Source: Vibrio alfacsensis
GTDB taxonomy: Bacteria > Pseudomonadota > Gammaproteobacteria > Enterobacterales > Vibrionaceae
DNA: 64,000 bases
Assembly (NCBI RefSeq): GCF_003544875.1
Contig: NZ_CP032094.1
Coordinates: forward strand, 868,001 to 932,000
Direction: 5' to 3'
The notes beneath the pieces were generated by a model. The model did no database searches. It had not been told where the DNA came from and worked only from the letters and a program-made list of their open reading frames with translations. This document shows positions 55,297 to 64,000 of this stretch, piece after piece; positions within the stretch are counted from its first letter, which is position 1; every line of letters begins with the position of its first letter. The position numbers and the translations under genes were made by a program.

Positions 55297-56781
55297 ATGG
55301 ACGATAAATGGATACCTTTGACTGCCAATAAATGGAGTCTTGTAGTGCACGAAGTATCAGAAACAAGTGCGATACTATGGTTTGGGACACTCTATCATAA
55401 TCTGCGTATGCCAGAAAAAGTAAGCATCATTGTTTCAAATGATGTCAACGACATAGCCACCACGTTCACGATTAATAGGGCAGACTGGGAACGCCCGTTT
55501 AAGGGTATTACTAGTCAACGTTTCTTCAAAGAAACAGAAGCGGCTAATCTCTCCCCTGGGCACAGATATTGGATTAAAGTTATCGAGCATTTTCGTAATG
55601 ACGTCACTGCACAAGATCAAGATCTAGTCTTGGCTAGAGGAAGTTTCTGGACACTCCCTACTGATGTAAACAGCTTGGATGAGGGCTTTACCGTATCGCT
55701 GGGAAGTTGTTTTTATGAAGAATATGATGGGGGCCAAGTCAGTACAAGCTATCAAGCTTTGGTGTCTAACGATAATGCTTCAGTACGCCCTCACATCACA
55801 TTCCTAACAGGCGATCAAGTCTATCTTGATATAGGACTCGATTCATTGAGCCCAAGACCCAAAGAAGTAAGAGACCGAGTTGCAGATGATTACGCAAAGC
55901 AATGGCAAGGCCTTCGAAATGTCCTCTCCCATGGCGGAACTTGGTTTGTCGCAGATGATCACGAGTATTGGAATAACTACCCATTTGTTGAAGGTTGGCA
56001 TCCATTTATCCAGGCTCTAAGGATCCCAAAAATTAAGAGAGCGTGGAAAAGTACAGCGCGGGATGGACTTGTGTATGTACAACGAGTGCAGCCGGTGAGG
56101 TCTTTCGACATCGGCAAGGACGTTTCATTCTGTGTTGCTGATCTACGGAGCTATCGCGAGAAAAAACGAATTCTCCCACCCTCTGACATAAAGAAAATCT
56201 GCAGCTGGATAAAAGAGTTGCAGTCCCCTGGAGTACTTGTGCTTTCGCAACCAGTTATTGAACCTAAAGGCGCTGACTCTGATCGTAATTTCGTTTCCTA
56301 CACTAAGGATTACAGTGCCGTTGTGCGAGCAATTCAAGATGCGTCACATGATATCCTGGTTTTAAGTGGTGATATTCACTACGGTCGTATCTGCAACGTG
56401 AAATTTAAAGGCCGTAAGAACCGTCTGTATGAAGTTGTTTCCTCTCCCATGTCGAACCTAAGTGGTATCAGCAGTATTGCTGTTGCCAAGGCCGAAGAAA
56501 AAGACCGCTTAGAGCATTTTCCTGCTATCGACATTGATGGTATCACTAAGGTCAAGGTCGATTATGGTAACCCTTGGTCCATTAGCACGGAATACAAAGC
56601 ATTTGATTTCAGGTACTTGTTCGAACGGACAAAAGAACATTTTATGACACTGCGCTTCAATAAATCCGGTTTAGGTGAGTTAAAAGTGGAGATCAGGGCG
56701 TGGCTTTGCCGGGAGAATAATTCCACTAGTGGTCTACCTAAAGAAGACTGGGAGAAACCGATTAAACTGTCTTTGAAATAA
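55297..56781 (+). CDS. PhoD-like metallophosphatase
   Basis: The intact 494-residue protein has an N-terminal fibronectin-like domain (SLVVHEVSETSAILWFG) and a PhoD-type catalytic domain: SLGSCFYEEYDGG, FLTGDQVYLDIGL with the metal Asp, WFVADDHEYWNNYPF with Asp, His and the adjacent acidic site, and VLSGDIHYGRICNV with the last metal His. PhoD enzymes cleave phosphodiesters and phosphomonoesters. Unlike secreted PhoD it has no signal peptide from ATG 55297, so it may be cytoplasmic. AAGG lies 10 nt upstream. It follows lipoprotein 2 and may form an operon with it. Confidence 0.87.
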   Translation: MDDKWIPLTANKWSLVVHEVSETSAILWFGTLYHNLRMPEKVSIIVSNDVNDIATTFTINRADWERPFKGITSQRFFKETEAANLSPGHRYWIKVIEHFRNDVTAQDQDLVLARGSFWTLPTDVNSLDEGFTVSLGSCFYEEYDGGQVSTSYQALVSNDNASVRPHITFLTGDQVYLDIGLDSLSPRPKEVRDRVADDYAKQWQGLRNVLSHGGTWFVADDHEYWNNYPFVEGWHPFIQALRIPKIKRAWKSTARDGLVYVQRVQPVRSFDIGKDVSFCVADLRSYREKKRILPPSDIKKICSWIKELQSPGVLVLSQPVIEPKGADSDRNFVSYTKDYSAVVRAIQDASHDILVLSGDIHYGRICNVKFKGRKNRLYEVVSSPMSNLSGISSIAVAKAEEKDRLEHFPAIDIDGITKVKVDYGNPWSISTEYKAFDFRYLFERTKEHFMTLRFNKSGLGELKVEIRAWLCRENNSTSGLPKEDWEKPIKLSLK

Positions 56782-57085
56782 AGAATGAAAGCTCTAGTAT
56801 TTTCCCTTATAGACTTTTATGTAGTTGTACTGGTCAACTAAAATTGGCTTTTGCTTAATTCAGAGATAATGTAGGCTCTCCCAATTATACGCAATTTTTA
56901 AACAACACACTGAGTTTTAGGCATACCTAGTCCCGTGAACTTGTTTGCGCTTTGATTATTGCGTAAGTCTCGCCAACCTGAGCGTTGTAATTTCTTAGGC
57001 TTAATTTTCCACCTAGCAACTGTTTCACCCGATACATTGCTGTCCCTCATAGTGTCATGGATGAACAAAAACGAACACTAAGATC

Positions 57086-57159
57086 GAGGATTTGCCGTAC
57101 CTCAGGTAATCCGTGAAATGCTAATTTAGAAAGTTCACTGACACGTTTCTGTCCAAAAT
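57086..57159. repeat. 74-bp divergent direct repeat, right copy
   Basis: This copy aligns without gaps to 42444-42517 in the same orientation, sharing TACCTC, TAATC, TGCTAATTTAG and TGTCCAAAA blocks. It marks the right edge of the accessory region. Confidence 0.65.
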
Positions 57160-57303
57160 GAGCTGTAAGTACAAACATTGTCTGTGAGCACCAAGCGATT
57201 CTGTCGTACCTTAATTGCTAAGTATCGGTCAGTTTAACCATTAGCTTAGAAGCGCATCTTTTAAGACTCCTAATCTCGCTTAGACTCGCCGGAATGACCC
57301 AAA

Positions 57304-57335
57304 AAACAAGGCGAACCAATTGGCTCGCCTTGTTT
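57304..57335. terminator. Terminator after YcxB-like gene
   Basis: AAACAAGGCGA / TCGCCTTGTTT is an 11-bp perfect stem with A-rich and T-rich flanks. The same stem sequence recurs at 58090-58119. Confidence 0.85.
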
Positions 57336-57387
57336 AATGAAATTTGATGACTCAGTTTTGGCCTACGTCTTGTTGCGTTCAGCAATA

Positions 57388-57882
57388 TTAATTCGCTTTT
57401 GATGTCGCGTGCTGCTCTACCATGAACGCGATGACTTCTGCATTTAAGCAAGATTTACTGACGTATTGACGTTGTTTACCAAGATGAATGATAAAGCCTA
57501 AATCGGTTTGCTCAAGTTGGTCGATTTCATTCCAAGCGATACTACGATCGATTTTACCGCTTTTGTATCTCACACCGTTCGCATTAACTTCAAACACTAC
57601 TTTACTTCCACGGCTCGAGCTGATGTTTTGTCGCCATAGCCACCAGGTACGTTTGCAATAAACACTGAACGCTTCAATCACACTCAATACAATAAAGAAC
57701 CAACCGACATAACCGTTAGGTAACAGCTCAAACTCTAATAAAACCACACCAAAGATTAGAAAGAGTATCCCTTTCCAATAAGCTTGTGGGAACTTAACCG
57801 GCAGGCTCGTTTGATCATAACACTCTGCAAAGAAAGGCTTGTCGAGCGTGTATTCTGTGGTGAAATCGAAATCTTTAGACAT
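57388..57882 (-). CDS. YcxB-like membrane protein
   Basis: The 164-residue protein has two adjacent TM helices (GILFLIFGVVLLEF, GWFFIVLSVIEAFSVY) between an N-terminal soluble part and a C-terminal YcxB-like domain (FEVNANGVRYKSGKIDRSIAWNEIDQL). The domain has a pleckstrin-like strand pattern; its function is unknown. It is a single gene with its own terminator. Confidence 0.72.
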   Translation of the reverse strand: MSKDFDFTTEYTLDKPFFAECYDQTSLPVKFPQAYWKGILFLIFGVVLLEFELLPNGYVGWFFIVLSVIEAFSVYCKRTWWLWRQNISSSRGSKVVFEVNANGVRYKSGKIDRSIAWNEIDQLEQTDLGFIIHLGKQRQYVSKSCLNAEVIAFMVEQHATSKAN

Positions 57883-58089
57883 GTATGGTTACTTTAAGGT
57901 TTCTGTGAATGAGTATTCTTAGTTGCACGCTTGCAACGCGAGTATTGTATCGCTTCTCAGGGCTGATCTTTAGTATTTTTGATTCTGTTTTGTAAATCAA
58001 TAATACCGAAAACGCTAGGACAAGGGCTTTCTGGGATTCTTTGTGTCACTAATGCTTTAGAACAACGGCATCGTATTACGCCAAGATCA

Positions 58090-58119
58090 AACAAGGCGAA
58101 CCGTTCGATTCGCCTTGTT
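58090..58119. terminator. Terminator after DUF5062-like gene
   Basis: AACAAGGCGAA / TTCGCCTTGTT is an 11-bp stem with a short loop, 18 bp after the stop codon of the minus-strand gene. Its stem nearly matches that at 57304. Confidence 0.8.
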
Positions 58120-58136
58120 ATTACTCACGATGATTT

Positions 58137-58397
58137 TTACTTTAGCGGGTCATTGTCTGGCAACGCACTATGAATCCATAGTGCCAGTCTGTGTTTGATG
58201 TTTGCGCCGTCGAGTTTGCTATCAGGTAATGGCGTGATCTGCTTAGCATCAACCAAGAATAGATAAATCGCTTTTACTCTCAAAGGCTGCGGTGATTGAG
58301 GGAGGTCAAAACCTTGCATCTTTGCCATCTTCCCGGCAATCTCAAGTGCCTTTTTTACCAGTTTATCTTCATTATGAAGCTTGGAACTTTTTGACAT
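58137..58397 (-). CDS. DUF5062-like small protein
   Basis: The 86-residue helical protein reads KLHNEDKLVKKALEIAGKMAKMQGF near its start and LRVKAIYLFLVDAKQITPLP in the middle. I match this from memory to DUF5062, a small Vibrio family of unknown function. ATG 58397 is chosen (MSKSSKLHN); upstream in-frame codons to 58463 do not look like protein. It has no signal peptide. Confidence 0.65.
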   Translation of the reverse strand: MSKSSKLHNEDKLVKKALEIAGKMAKMQGFDLPQSPQPLRVKAIYLFLVDAKQITPLPDSKLDGANIKHRLALWIHSALPDNDPLK

Positions 58398-58650
58398 TGA
58401 TAAAATCCTCTTCTTCGCTTTGGCTAAGCATACAATAAGTGTCACAAATGGCGTGTTAGTCACCTCTCATATTGATGATATTACGCCCCATAATCCGTTA
58501 ACTGATTGAAAAATGAACTTATTGGGTAATCGATTTCATTTGGAGAAAGAGAAAACCCTCGTAACACACTCTCAATCATCCCCCGTTACTGGCCTCCCCC
58601 TCCAAACTCGCTTACTATGCTAAGTATCTGAAAAGCTTGGTGAGTAGCTC

Positions 58651-60411
58651 ATGAGCAGTAAAAATAACAAAAATCTTGGTATTCTCCTTAAACTCAGCAC
58701 CTTTGTTGCGCCTTATAAATGGCGAGTAACGGCCGCCTTAGTAGCTCTGGTTGCGACAGCGAGCTTAACGTTGTCGGTGGGTTATGGCGTTCGTATTCTG
58801 ATTGACCAAGGGTTTGCTCAGCAATCGTTGCAAGAACTCACTAGTGCCATTCAGTTTATTGTCGGTGTGACACTGTGTATTGCCGTCGGGACTTTCTTTC
58901 GGTTTTATCTTGTTTCATCGGTTGGCGAACGTGTCAGCGCCGACATTCGTCTTGCGGTGTTTAACCATGTGATTACCCTGCATCCTAGCTACTTTGAGAC
59001 CAACAGCAGCGGCGATATTATGTCTCGCCTCACCACCGACACGACCTTGCTGCAAAGCATCATTGGTTCATCGTTTTCCATGGCGATGCGCAGCGCGTTG
59101 ATGTGTATTGGTGCCATCATTATGTTATTCGCCACCAATTTTAAGCTCACCTTAATCGTGCTTACCTCTGTGCCTTTTGTTTTGGTGCCTATTTTGGTTT
59201 ACGGTCGACGCGTACGTGCCCTATCTCGCCAAAGCCAAGACACCATGGCCGATGTCGGCAGCTACGCAGGCGAAGCCATTGAACACATTAAAACCGTACA
59301 AAGTTTTAGCTCAGAACAACATGAAAGAGCTGCGTTTGCTATCGAGGTAGAAAAGGCCTACGAGGTCGGTAGGCAGCGAGTGAAACAGCGTGCGATTCTG
59401 ATTTCCGGTGTGATTGTTATTGTATTCAGCGCCATTGCAGGCATGCTTTGGGTAGGTGGCAGTGACGTCATTCAAGGTAAGATGTCGGCGGGCGATCTGG
59501 CGGCGTTTGTGTTTTACGCCATTATGGTTGCCTCTTCTACTGCGACCATTTCAGAAGTGCTGGGTGAATTACAAAGAGCCGCAGGCGCAACCGAAAGATT
59601 GATTGAAATTCTGCAAGTAGAAAGCGATATCAGCGCACCAGACAACTTCTTGCCAATCAGCGAAGATATGCCTGCTGAAGTGAGATTTGACTCGGTAAAC
59701 TTCAACTACCCCTCTCGCCCTGACCAACCTGCCATCAAAGGGCTAAATCTTACAGCAGAACAAGGAAAAGTGTTGGCATTGGTTGGCCCGTCAGGTGCGG
59801 GGAAAACGACACTATTCGAATTGCTGCAACGTTTTTACGACCCGCAGCAAGGGCAAGTACTATTTGGAGGAGAGGATATTCGTCAGTTCGATCCTAACGA
59901 TCTTCGTCGCCAAATGGCATTAGTGCCACAGCAACCTGCTCTATTCAGCCACGATGTCTTCCACAATATCCGTTATGGCAATCCAAATGCCACCGACGAG
60001 CAAGTGATTGAAGCGGCGAAAAAAGCCCATGCCCATGAATTTATCGAGAAGCTTCCTGATGGTTATCACAGCTTTTTAGGTGAGCGCGGTGTTAGGCTTT
60101 CTGGCGGTCAAAAACAGCGAATTGCGATTGCTCGTGCGATCCTTAAAGATCCGAAAATTCTATTACTTGATGAGGCCACCAGCGCACTGGATAGTGAAAG
60201 TGAATACCATGTTCAACAAGCACTTGAAGCCTTAATGAAAGGACGCACGACTCTGATTATTGCGCATCGCTTATCCACCATTCAACATGCAGATAAAATC
60301 GCGGTATTAGACGGCGGTGAACTGGTCGATATGGGTAACCATCAATCTTTGATGCAAAGCTGTGAGCTGTATCAGCGACTGGTCGCGTTGCAATTTAAAC
60401 ACCTTGGCTAA
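58651..60411 (+). CDS. MsbA-like ABC exporter, fused membrane and ATPase domains
   Basis: The 586-residue protein has six TM helices in the first 310 residues. Then comes an ATPase domain with Walker A LVGPSGAGKTTLFELLQRFYD, Q-loop MALVPQQPALF, the ABC signature RLSGGQKQRIAIARAI, Walker B ILLLDEATSALD and the switch IIAHRLSTI. It works as a dimer and exports a lipid, peptide or drug; the substrate cannot be told. It is monocistronic. Confidence 0.92.
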   Translation: MSSKNNKNLGILLKLSTFVAPYKWRVTAALVALVATASLTLSVGYGVRILIDQGFAQQSLQELTSAIQFIVGVTLCIAVGTFFRFYLVSSVGERVSADIRLAVFNHVITLHPSYFETNSSGDIMSRLTTDTTLLQSIIGSSFSMAMRSALMCIGAIIMLFATNFKLTLIVLTSVPFVLVPILVYGRRVRALSRQSQDTMADVGSYAGEAIEHIKTVQSFSSEQHERAAFAIEVEKAYEVGRQRVKQRAILISGVIVIVFSAIAGMLWVGGSDVIQGKMSAGDLAAFVFYAIMVASSTATISEVLGELQRAAGATERLIEILQVESDISAPDNFLPISEDMPAEVRFDSVNFNYPSRPDQPAIKGLNLTAEQGKVLALVGPSGAGKTTLFELLQRFYDPQQGQVLFGGEDIRQFDPNDLRRQMALVPQQPALFSHDVFHNIRYGNPNATDEQVIEAAKKAHAHEFIEKLPDGYHSFLGERGVRLSGGQKQRIAIARAILKDPKILLLDEATSALDSESEYHVQQALEALMKGRTTLIIAHRLSTIQHADKIAVLDGGELVDMGNHQSLMQSCELYQRLVALQFKHLG

Positions 60412-60714
60412 TGCGCTATGAATAACCGATCTTTCTAGGTTATTAGAACCAAAAACAAAGTTGTTATAACCAAACAAACAAAATTGTTATAACCAAACAA
60501 AGGCGAACCCAATGGGCTCACCTCTATTTTTCTCACGTTTTAACAAGCACTTAAGTGTTCAAAACTAAATCACCCATGAAAACGATGATTCTTATGGGTT
60601 TTGTTTTGCGTTGATTTCTGCGTAAGTGTGCAGAAGTTCTGTCAATGTTTTCACCCAAGAAAATACGTCTGTTGGTGTGTTTTCTAATAGCTTTCTACTT
60701 GCGCACAGTGAGTT
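60412..60714. other. Intergenic region with short tandem duplication
   Basis: About 300 bp between the ABC gene and a convergent small gene, with the 18-bp duplication at 60461-60501 and no supported gene. Confidence 0.5.
60461..60501. repeat. 18-bp direct duplication, 23-bp period
   Basis: TTGTTATAACCAAACAAA occurs at 60461-60478 and 60484-60501 in the gap downstream of the ABC exporter gene. It looks like slippage. Confidence 0.85.
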
Positions 60715-61041
60715 TCAAGCGTGATTGCTTCTTCTAAATTGAATGAAATCGCATAGAAATGCCAAAGTACTAGACGGGTCATTCTCGCTGTTTTGTTTTG
60801 CGTTTTCTGAGTCATCAAACGCTTGCTGAATTTCACTCAGTGCGATTGCCGTCATGCGCAGCATCGCATCAAGTCGTGCTGTCAACATACGTTCTTCGCT
60901 ATCGACTTCTTCTTGTTCAAAAGTAAACAGCTCATTCATGACATCTTCTGGAACCATTTTACTGATCATACGAGCGCTAAACTCTTCCAGCTCATGGCGA
61001 GGCATGGTTACAAGGCAATCGAAAGTGTAATCACGAAGCAT
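60715..61041 (-). CDS. Hypothetical small helical protein
   Basis: The 108-residue soluble, acidic and helical protein begins MLRDYTFDCLVTMPRHELEE and ends CDFIQFRRSNHA. It has no motif, TM or signal. I do not recognise the family; it looks like the kind of short conserved Vibrio protein without a known role. The frame is intact and stands apart from neighbours. Confidence 0.6.
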   Translation of the reverse strand: MLRDYTFDCLVTMPRHELEEFSARMISKMVPEDVMNELFTFEQEEVDSEERMLTARLDAMLRMTAIALSEIQQAFDDSENAKQNSENDPSSTLAFLCDFIQFRRSNHA

Positions 61042-61325
61042 AAAATCACTCTACATCTGTTATAAGTTTCTGTGTGCGCATTCTAAGCATTGGGGCTTCA
61101 ATTACCACTGTTTATTGTGATTCGTTTTGCGAAACTCCTACCGAACGTCTTTCATTTTTATCTCACATCGCGTATTTCTGTGTATGTGATTGAACACAAC
61201 AACTCAAAAACCGGTTTTACAACGGCACTGAATTAGTATTTGTTGATAGACAGAAGCGATAAGTTTTAATTGACCTAGAATTCTGCTAAATACGGTATAG
61301 ATAAACAAAACTCAGGTATAACGAA

Positions 61326-61941
61326 ATGGAAAAAATAAAATTAAAATGTCGTTTTCGATGTAGGTAACGTTATCGTTCGATGGGCTCCACTAGAAATCAT
61401 CAAACTAAGCTTTGGGGATAGCGAGTCACCTGAACAACGGGCTAAAGCAATTTTTCATTCTGAAACTTGGCTCGCGCTTAACAAAGGCTTTATCACGGAG
61501 TACGAAGCGAAATCTCAATACCAAAAAGAGCTAGGATTATCAGAGTTAGAATGCGAAAAGCTGTTTTATTATGTCAAACAATCGCAAATTTTGATTTTCG
61601 GTACCATTGAGTTGATTCAACGTATTAAAACTGCTGGCTACAATGTTTACGCGCTAACAGACAACGTTCATGAAATCGTATCCTATTTGAAGTCAACTTA
61701 TGAATTTTGGCCATTATTTGATGGTGCAACCGTATCTGCGGAAGTTGGACTATTAAAACCTCAGCCAGAAATATATCAAACCTTGTTAAACAGCTTTGAT
61801 CTTTTTGCTTCAGAAACTGTGTTTATTGACGACATGCCCTACAACGTTGAGGGCGCACAATCTGTCGGAATGTCTGCCATCCAGTTCAGTGACTCAGAAC
61901 AATGTGAACAAGCGCTCAAGTTGTTGGGTTTGAGCTTCTAA
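61326..61941 (+). pseudogene. HAD-family hydrolase (HAD-IA), frameshift near the start
   Basis: The frame from 61348 gives VVFDVGNVIVRWAPLEIIKL, the HAD motif I with the nucleophile Asp, then ALTDNVHEIVSYL (motif II), LLKPQPEIYQTLL (motif III Lys) and VFIDDMPYNVEGA (motif IV). The likely start ATG 61326 is one base out of frame, with the indel in the A-rich stretch before 61348. The restored product has about 205 residues and a cap domain, as in YihX-type phosphatases. A true pseudogene and an assembly error are both possible. Confidence 0.78.
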
Positions 61942-61971
61942 TCAATAGCAGTGTGTCAACTTAACGCTACC

Positions 61972-62163
61972 TTAATCAGAGGATTTGTTTTTCTGAAAAT
62001 ACTGGCACACTTTCCAGATAACAACCCCTGCAACACCAACGATCAGAATAGAACGAATGAGAATTGGTGCATCGTGCTCAAGTTGACTAGCATGTGGGAC
62101 AATGCTGGCAAACAATCGGCTCGTAAATAGTAGCCCCATCACCAACATAACAATTTTATTCAT
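61972..62163 (-). CDS. Small two-TM membrane protein
   Basis: The 63-residue product from ATG 62163 has an N-terminal hydrophobic segment or signal (IVMLVMGLLFTSRLFAS) and a C-terminal TM (LIRSILIVGVAGVVIWKVC), followed by a charged tail. The function is unknown. Confidence 0.55.
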   Translation of the reverse strand: MNKIVMLVMGLLFTSRLFASIVPHASQLEHDAPILIRSILIVGVAGVVIWKVCQYFQKNKSSD

Positions 62164-62793
62164 ACGACCTACCATTCAACTTTACGCGCTGACAAAACTT
62201 ACCGTTATCAATCGCGGCCTTTAATACAAGCAAATAATGCCCTGAGTGAGTGTTAAAGGATGCGCTTGATAAGCGTGAGGGTCAATACGACCAGACGCCA
62301 GAGGACCGTAAGCTAATGTTGCACATTTGGGATAAACGGGCGCTAAGCCTTACGAACACAAAAATAACTCACACCCCAAAGTATTGATCTTTTCTTTCAT
62401 CTAACCACAAGTTGTAGTTTTTCATTACTTTGGAAAACTGAGGGCTTTGGATATATCGGTTCAACCTGTAGTGGTCTAATAAAGCCGGACACCATTTTAG
62501 GTGGTACAGTTACCACCCCAAGAGAGGTGTTTTATGACCAGAGTTCGTCGTACATTTAGTCCAGAGTTCAAGCAAGAAGCTGCAAGCTTAGTGCTTGACC
62601 AAAATTACACTGTTTTAGAAGCGAGTAGAGCTGTTGATGTGGGACAAACTGTCTTACGCCGTTGGGTTGAGCAGTTAAAATCTGAGCGTAACGGGATAAC
62701 TCCTATTTCTAAAGCATTGACGCCTGAGCAGCAAAAAATTCAAGAGCTTGAAGCCCGCATTAGCCGTTTGGAGCGAGAGAAGTCTATTCTAAA

Positions 62794-63695
<902 letters not shown>

Positions 63696-64000
63696 CCACT
63701 ACAACCACGCTTTTAACTTAGGATAAGGGCTATTGCGAAACCACTGTTTGTCAATTCGAGCGTACTTACGCAAAAATGGCAGAAGCGCGATGTCGACTAA
63801 ACTCTCCTCTGCCGAAAACAAGAACGCGTGCTCATTTAGCTTTACTTCGAGCTTGGAAAGTTCAATTTCGCACGCATTGCGAAGTTCACAAGCGTTTTTT
63901 TCATGATAGCGTTTGGCACACCCAAAGGCATTGAGTGCTGGAACAAAGTGATTCTCAAACTCTTCTATTATCGTAAGCATGGTTGGCAGCGCTTGTGGGG

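Larger units (their letters stand above)
56782..57387. other. Intergenic region with the right copy of the 74-bp repeat
   Basis: About 600 bp without a supported gene. It holds the right copy of the divergent repeat (57086-57159) and a terminator (57304-57335) for the next gene on the minus strand. Confidence 0.55.

Overview
The window looks like a chromosomal segment of a marine Vibrio, most likely near the Harveyi clade. This is inferred from gene content and Vibrio-type small families (DUF2986, DUF5062, YgbA-like), an archaeal/eukaryotic-style class I HMG-CoA reductase, a nirBD-nirC-cobA nitrite operon, dld, ravA-viaA and arrays of tRNA-Cys/Leu/Gly genes. No sequence search was possible, so the genus is an inference.

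Layout. 1-4.9 kb: a decayed or error-rich block with a secreted-protein fragment, a broken periplasmic amidohydrolase, a broken AraC regulator and a four-gene operon of small secreted, pilin-like proteins. 5-10.1 kb: an operon for a HlyD-type adaptor, a DUF2955 membrane protein, an AI-2E-family transporter and a two-TM potassium channel, facing a divergent AraC regulator. 10.1-17.7 kb: mvaA, a FabH-like ketosynthase, trxC, an MFS transporter and small housekeeping genes. 17.7-24.8 kb: cobA, nirC, nirD and nirB on one strand behind an FNR plus NarL/NarP-type promoter, then a membrane diguanylate cyclase and a CxxCH protein. 25.2-30.7 kb: seven tRNA genes in four transcription units with near-identical promoters, interleaved with satellite-like repeats, a lipase, a PspB-like protein and D-lactate dehydrogenase. 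30.8-41.3 kb: viaA-ravA, a Nudix hydrolase, threonine aldolase, a cytochrome c, a YfcC transporter, a zinc deacylase, a Bcr/CflA-type exporter and an AraC regulator. 41.5-57.2 kb: the accessory region. It holds an orphan protein, a DJ-1/PfpI protein, a J-domain coiled-coil gene overlapping a Trp-rich gene, an IS3-family element split by an IS30-family element, two large unrecognised lipoproteins separated by a second IS3-family element, and a PhoD-like phosphatase. Two divergent 74-bp direct repeats lie at 42.44 and 57.09 kb. 57.4-64 kb: small membrane proteins, an MsbA-like ABC exporter, a HAD hydrolase, and a glutathione S-transferase-like gene cut by a second copy of the same IS.

Quality caveat. 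At least ten genes need one or more single-base corrections, mostly in short homopolymers, to restore their frames. The two copies of one IS, compared with each other, differ mainly in C-run length. I therefore label these genes as frameshifted and keep open whether the lesions are real decay or uncorrected indels in the assembly. The most interesting unexplained content is the J-domain/Trp-rich gene pair and the two lipoproteins with the PhoD enzyme.
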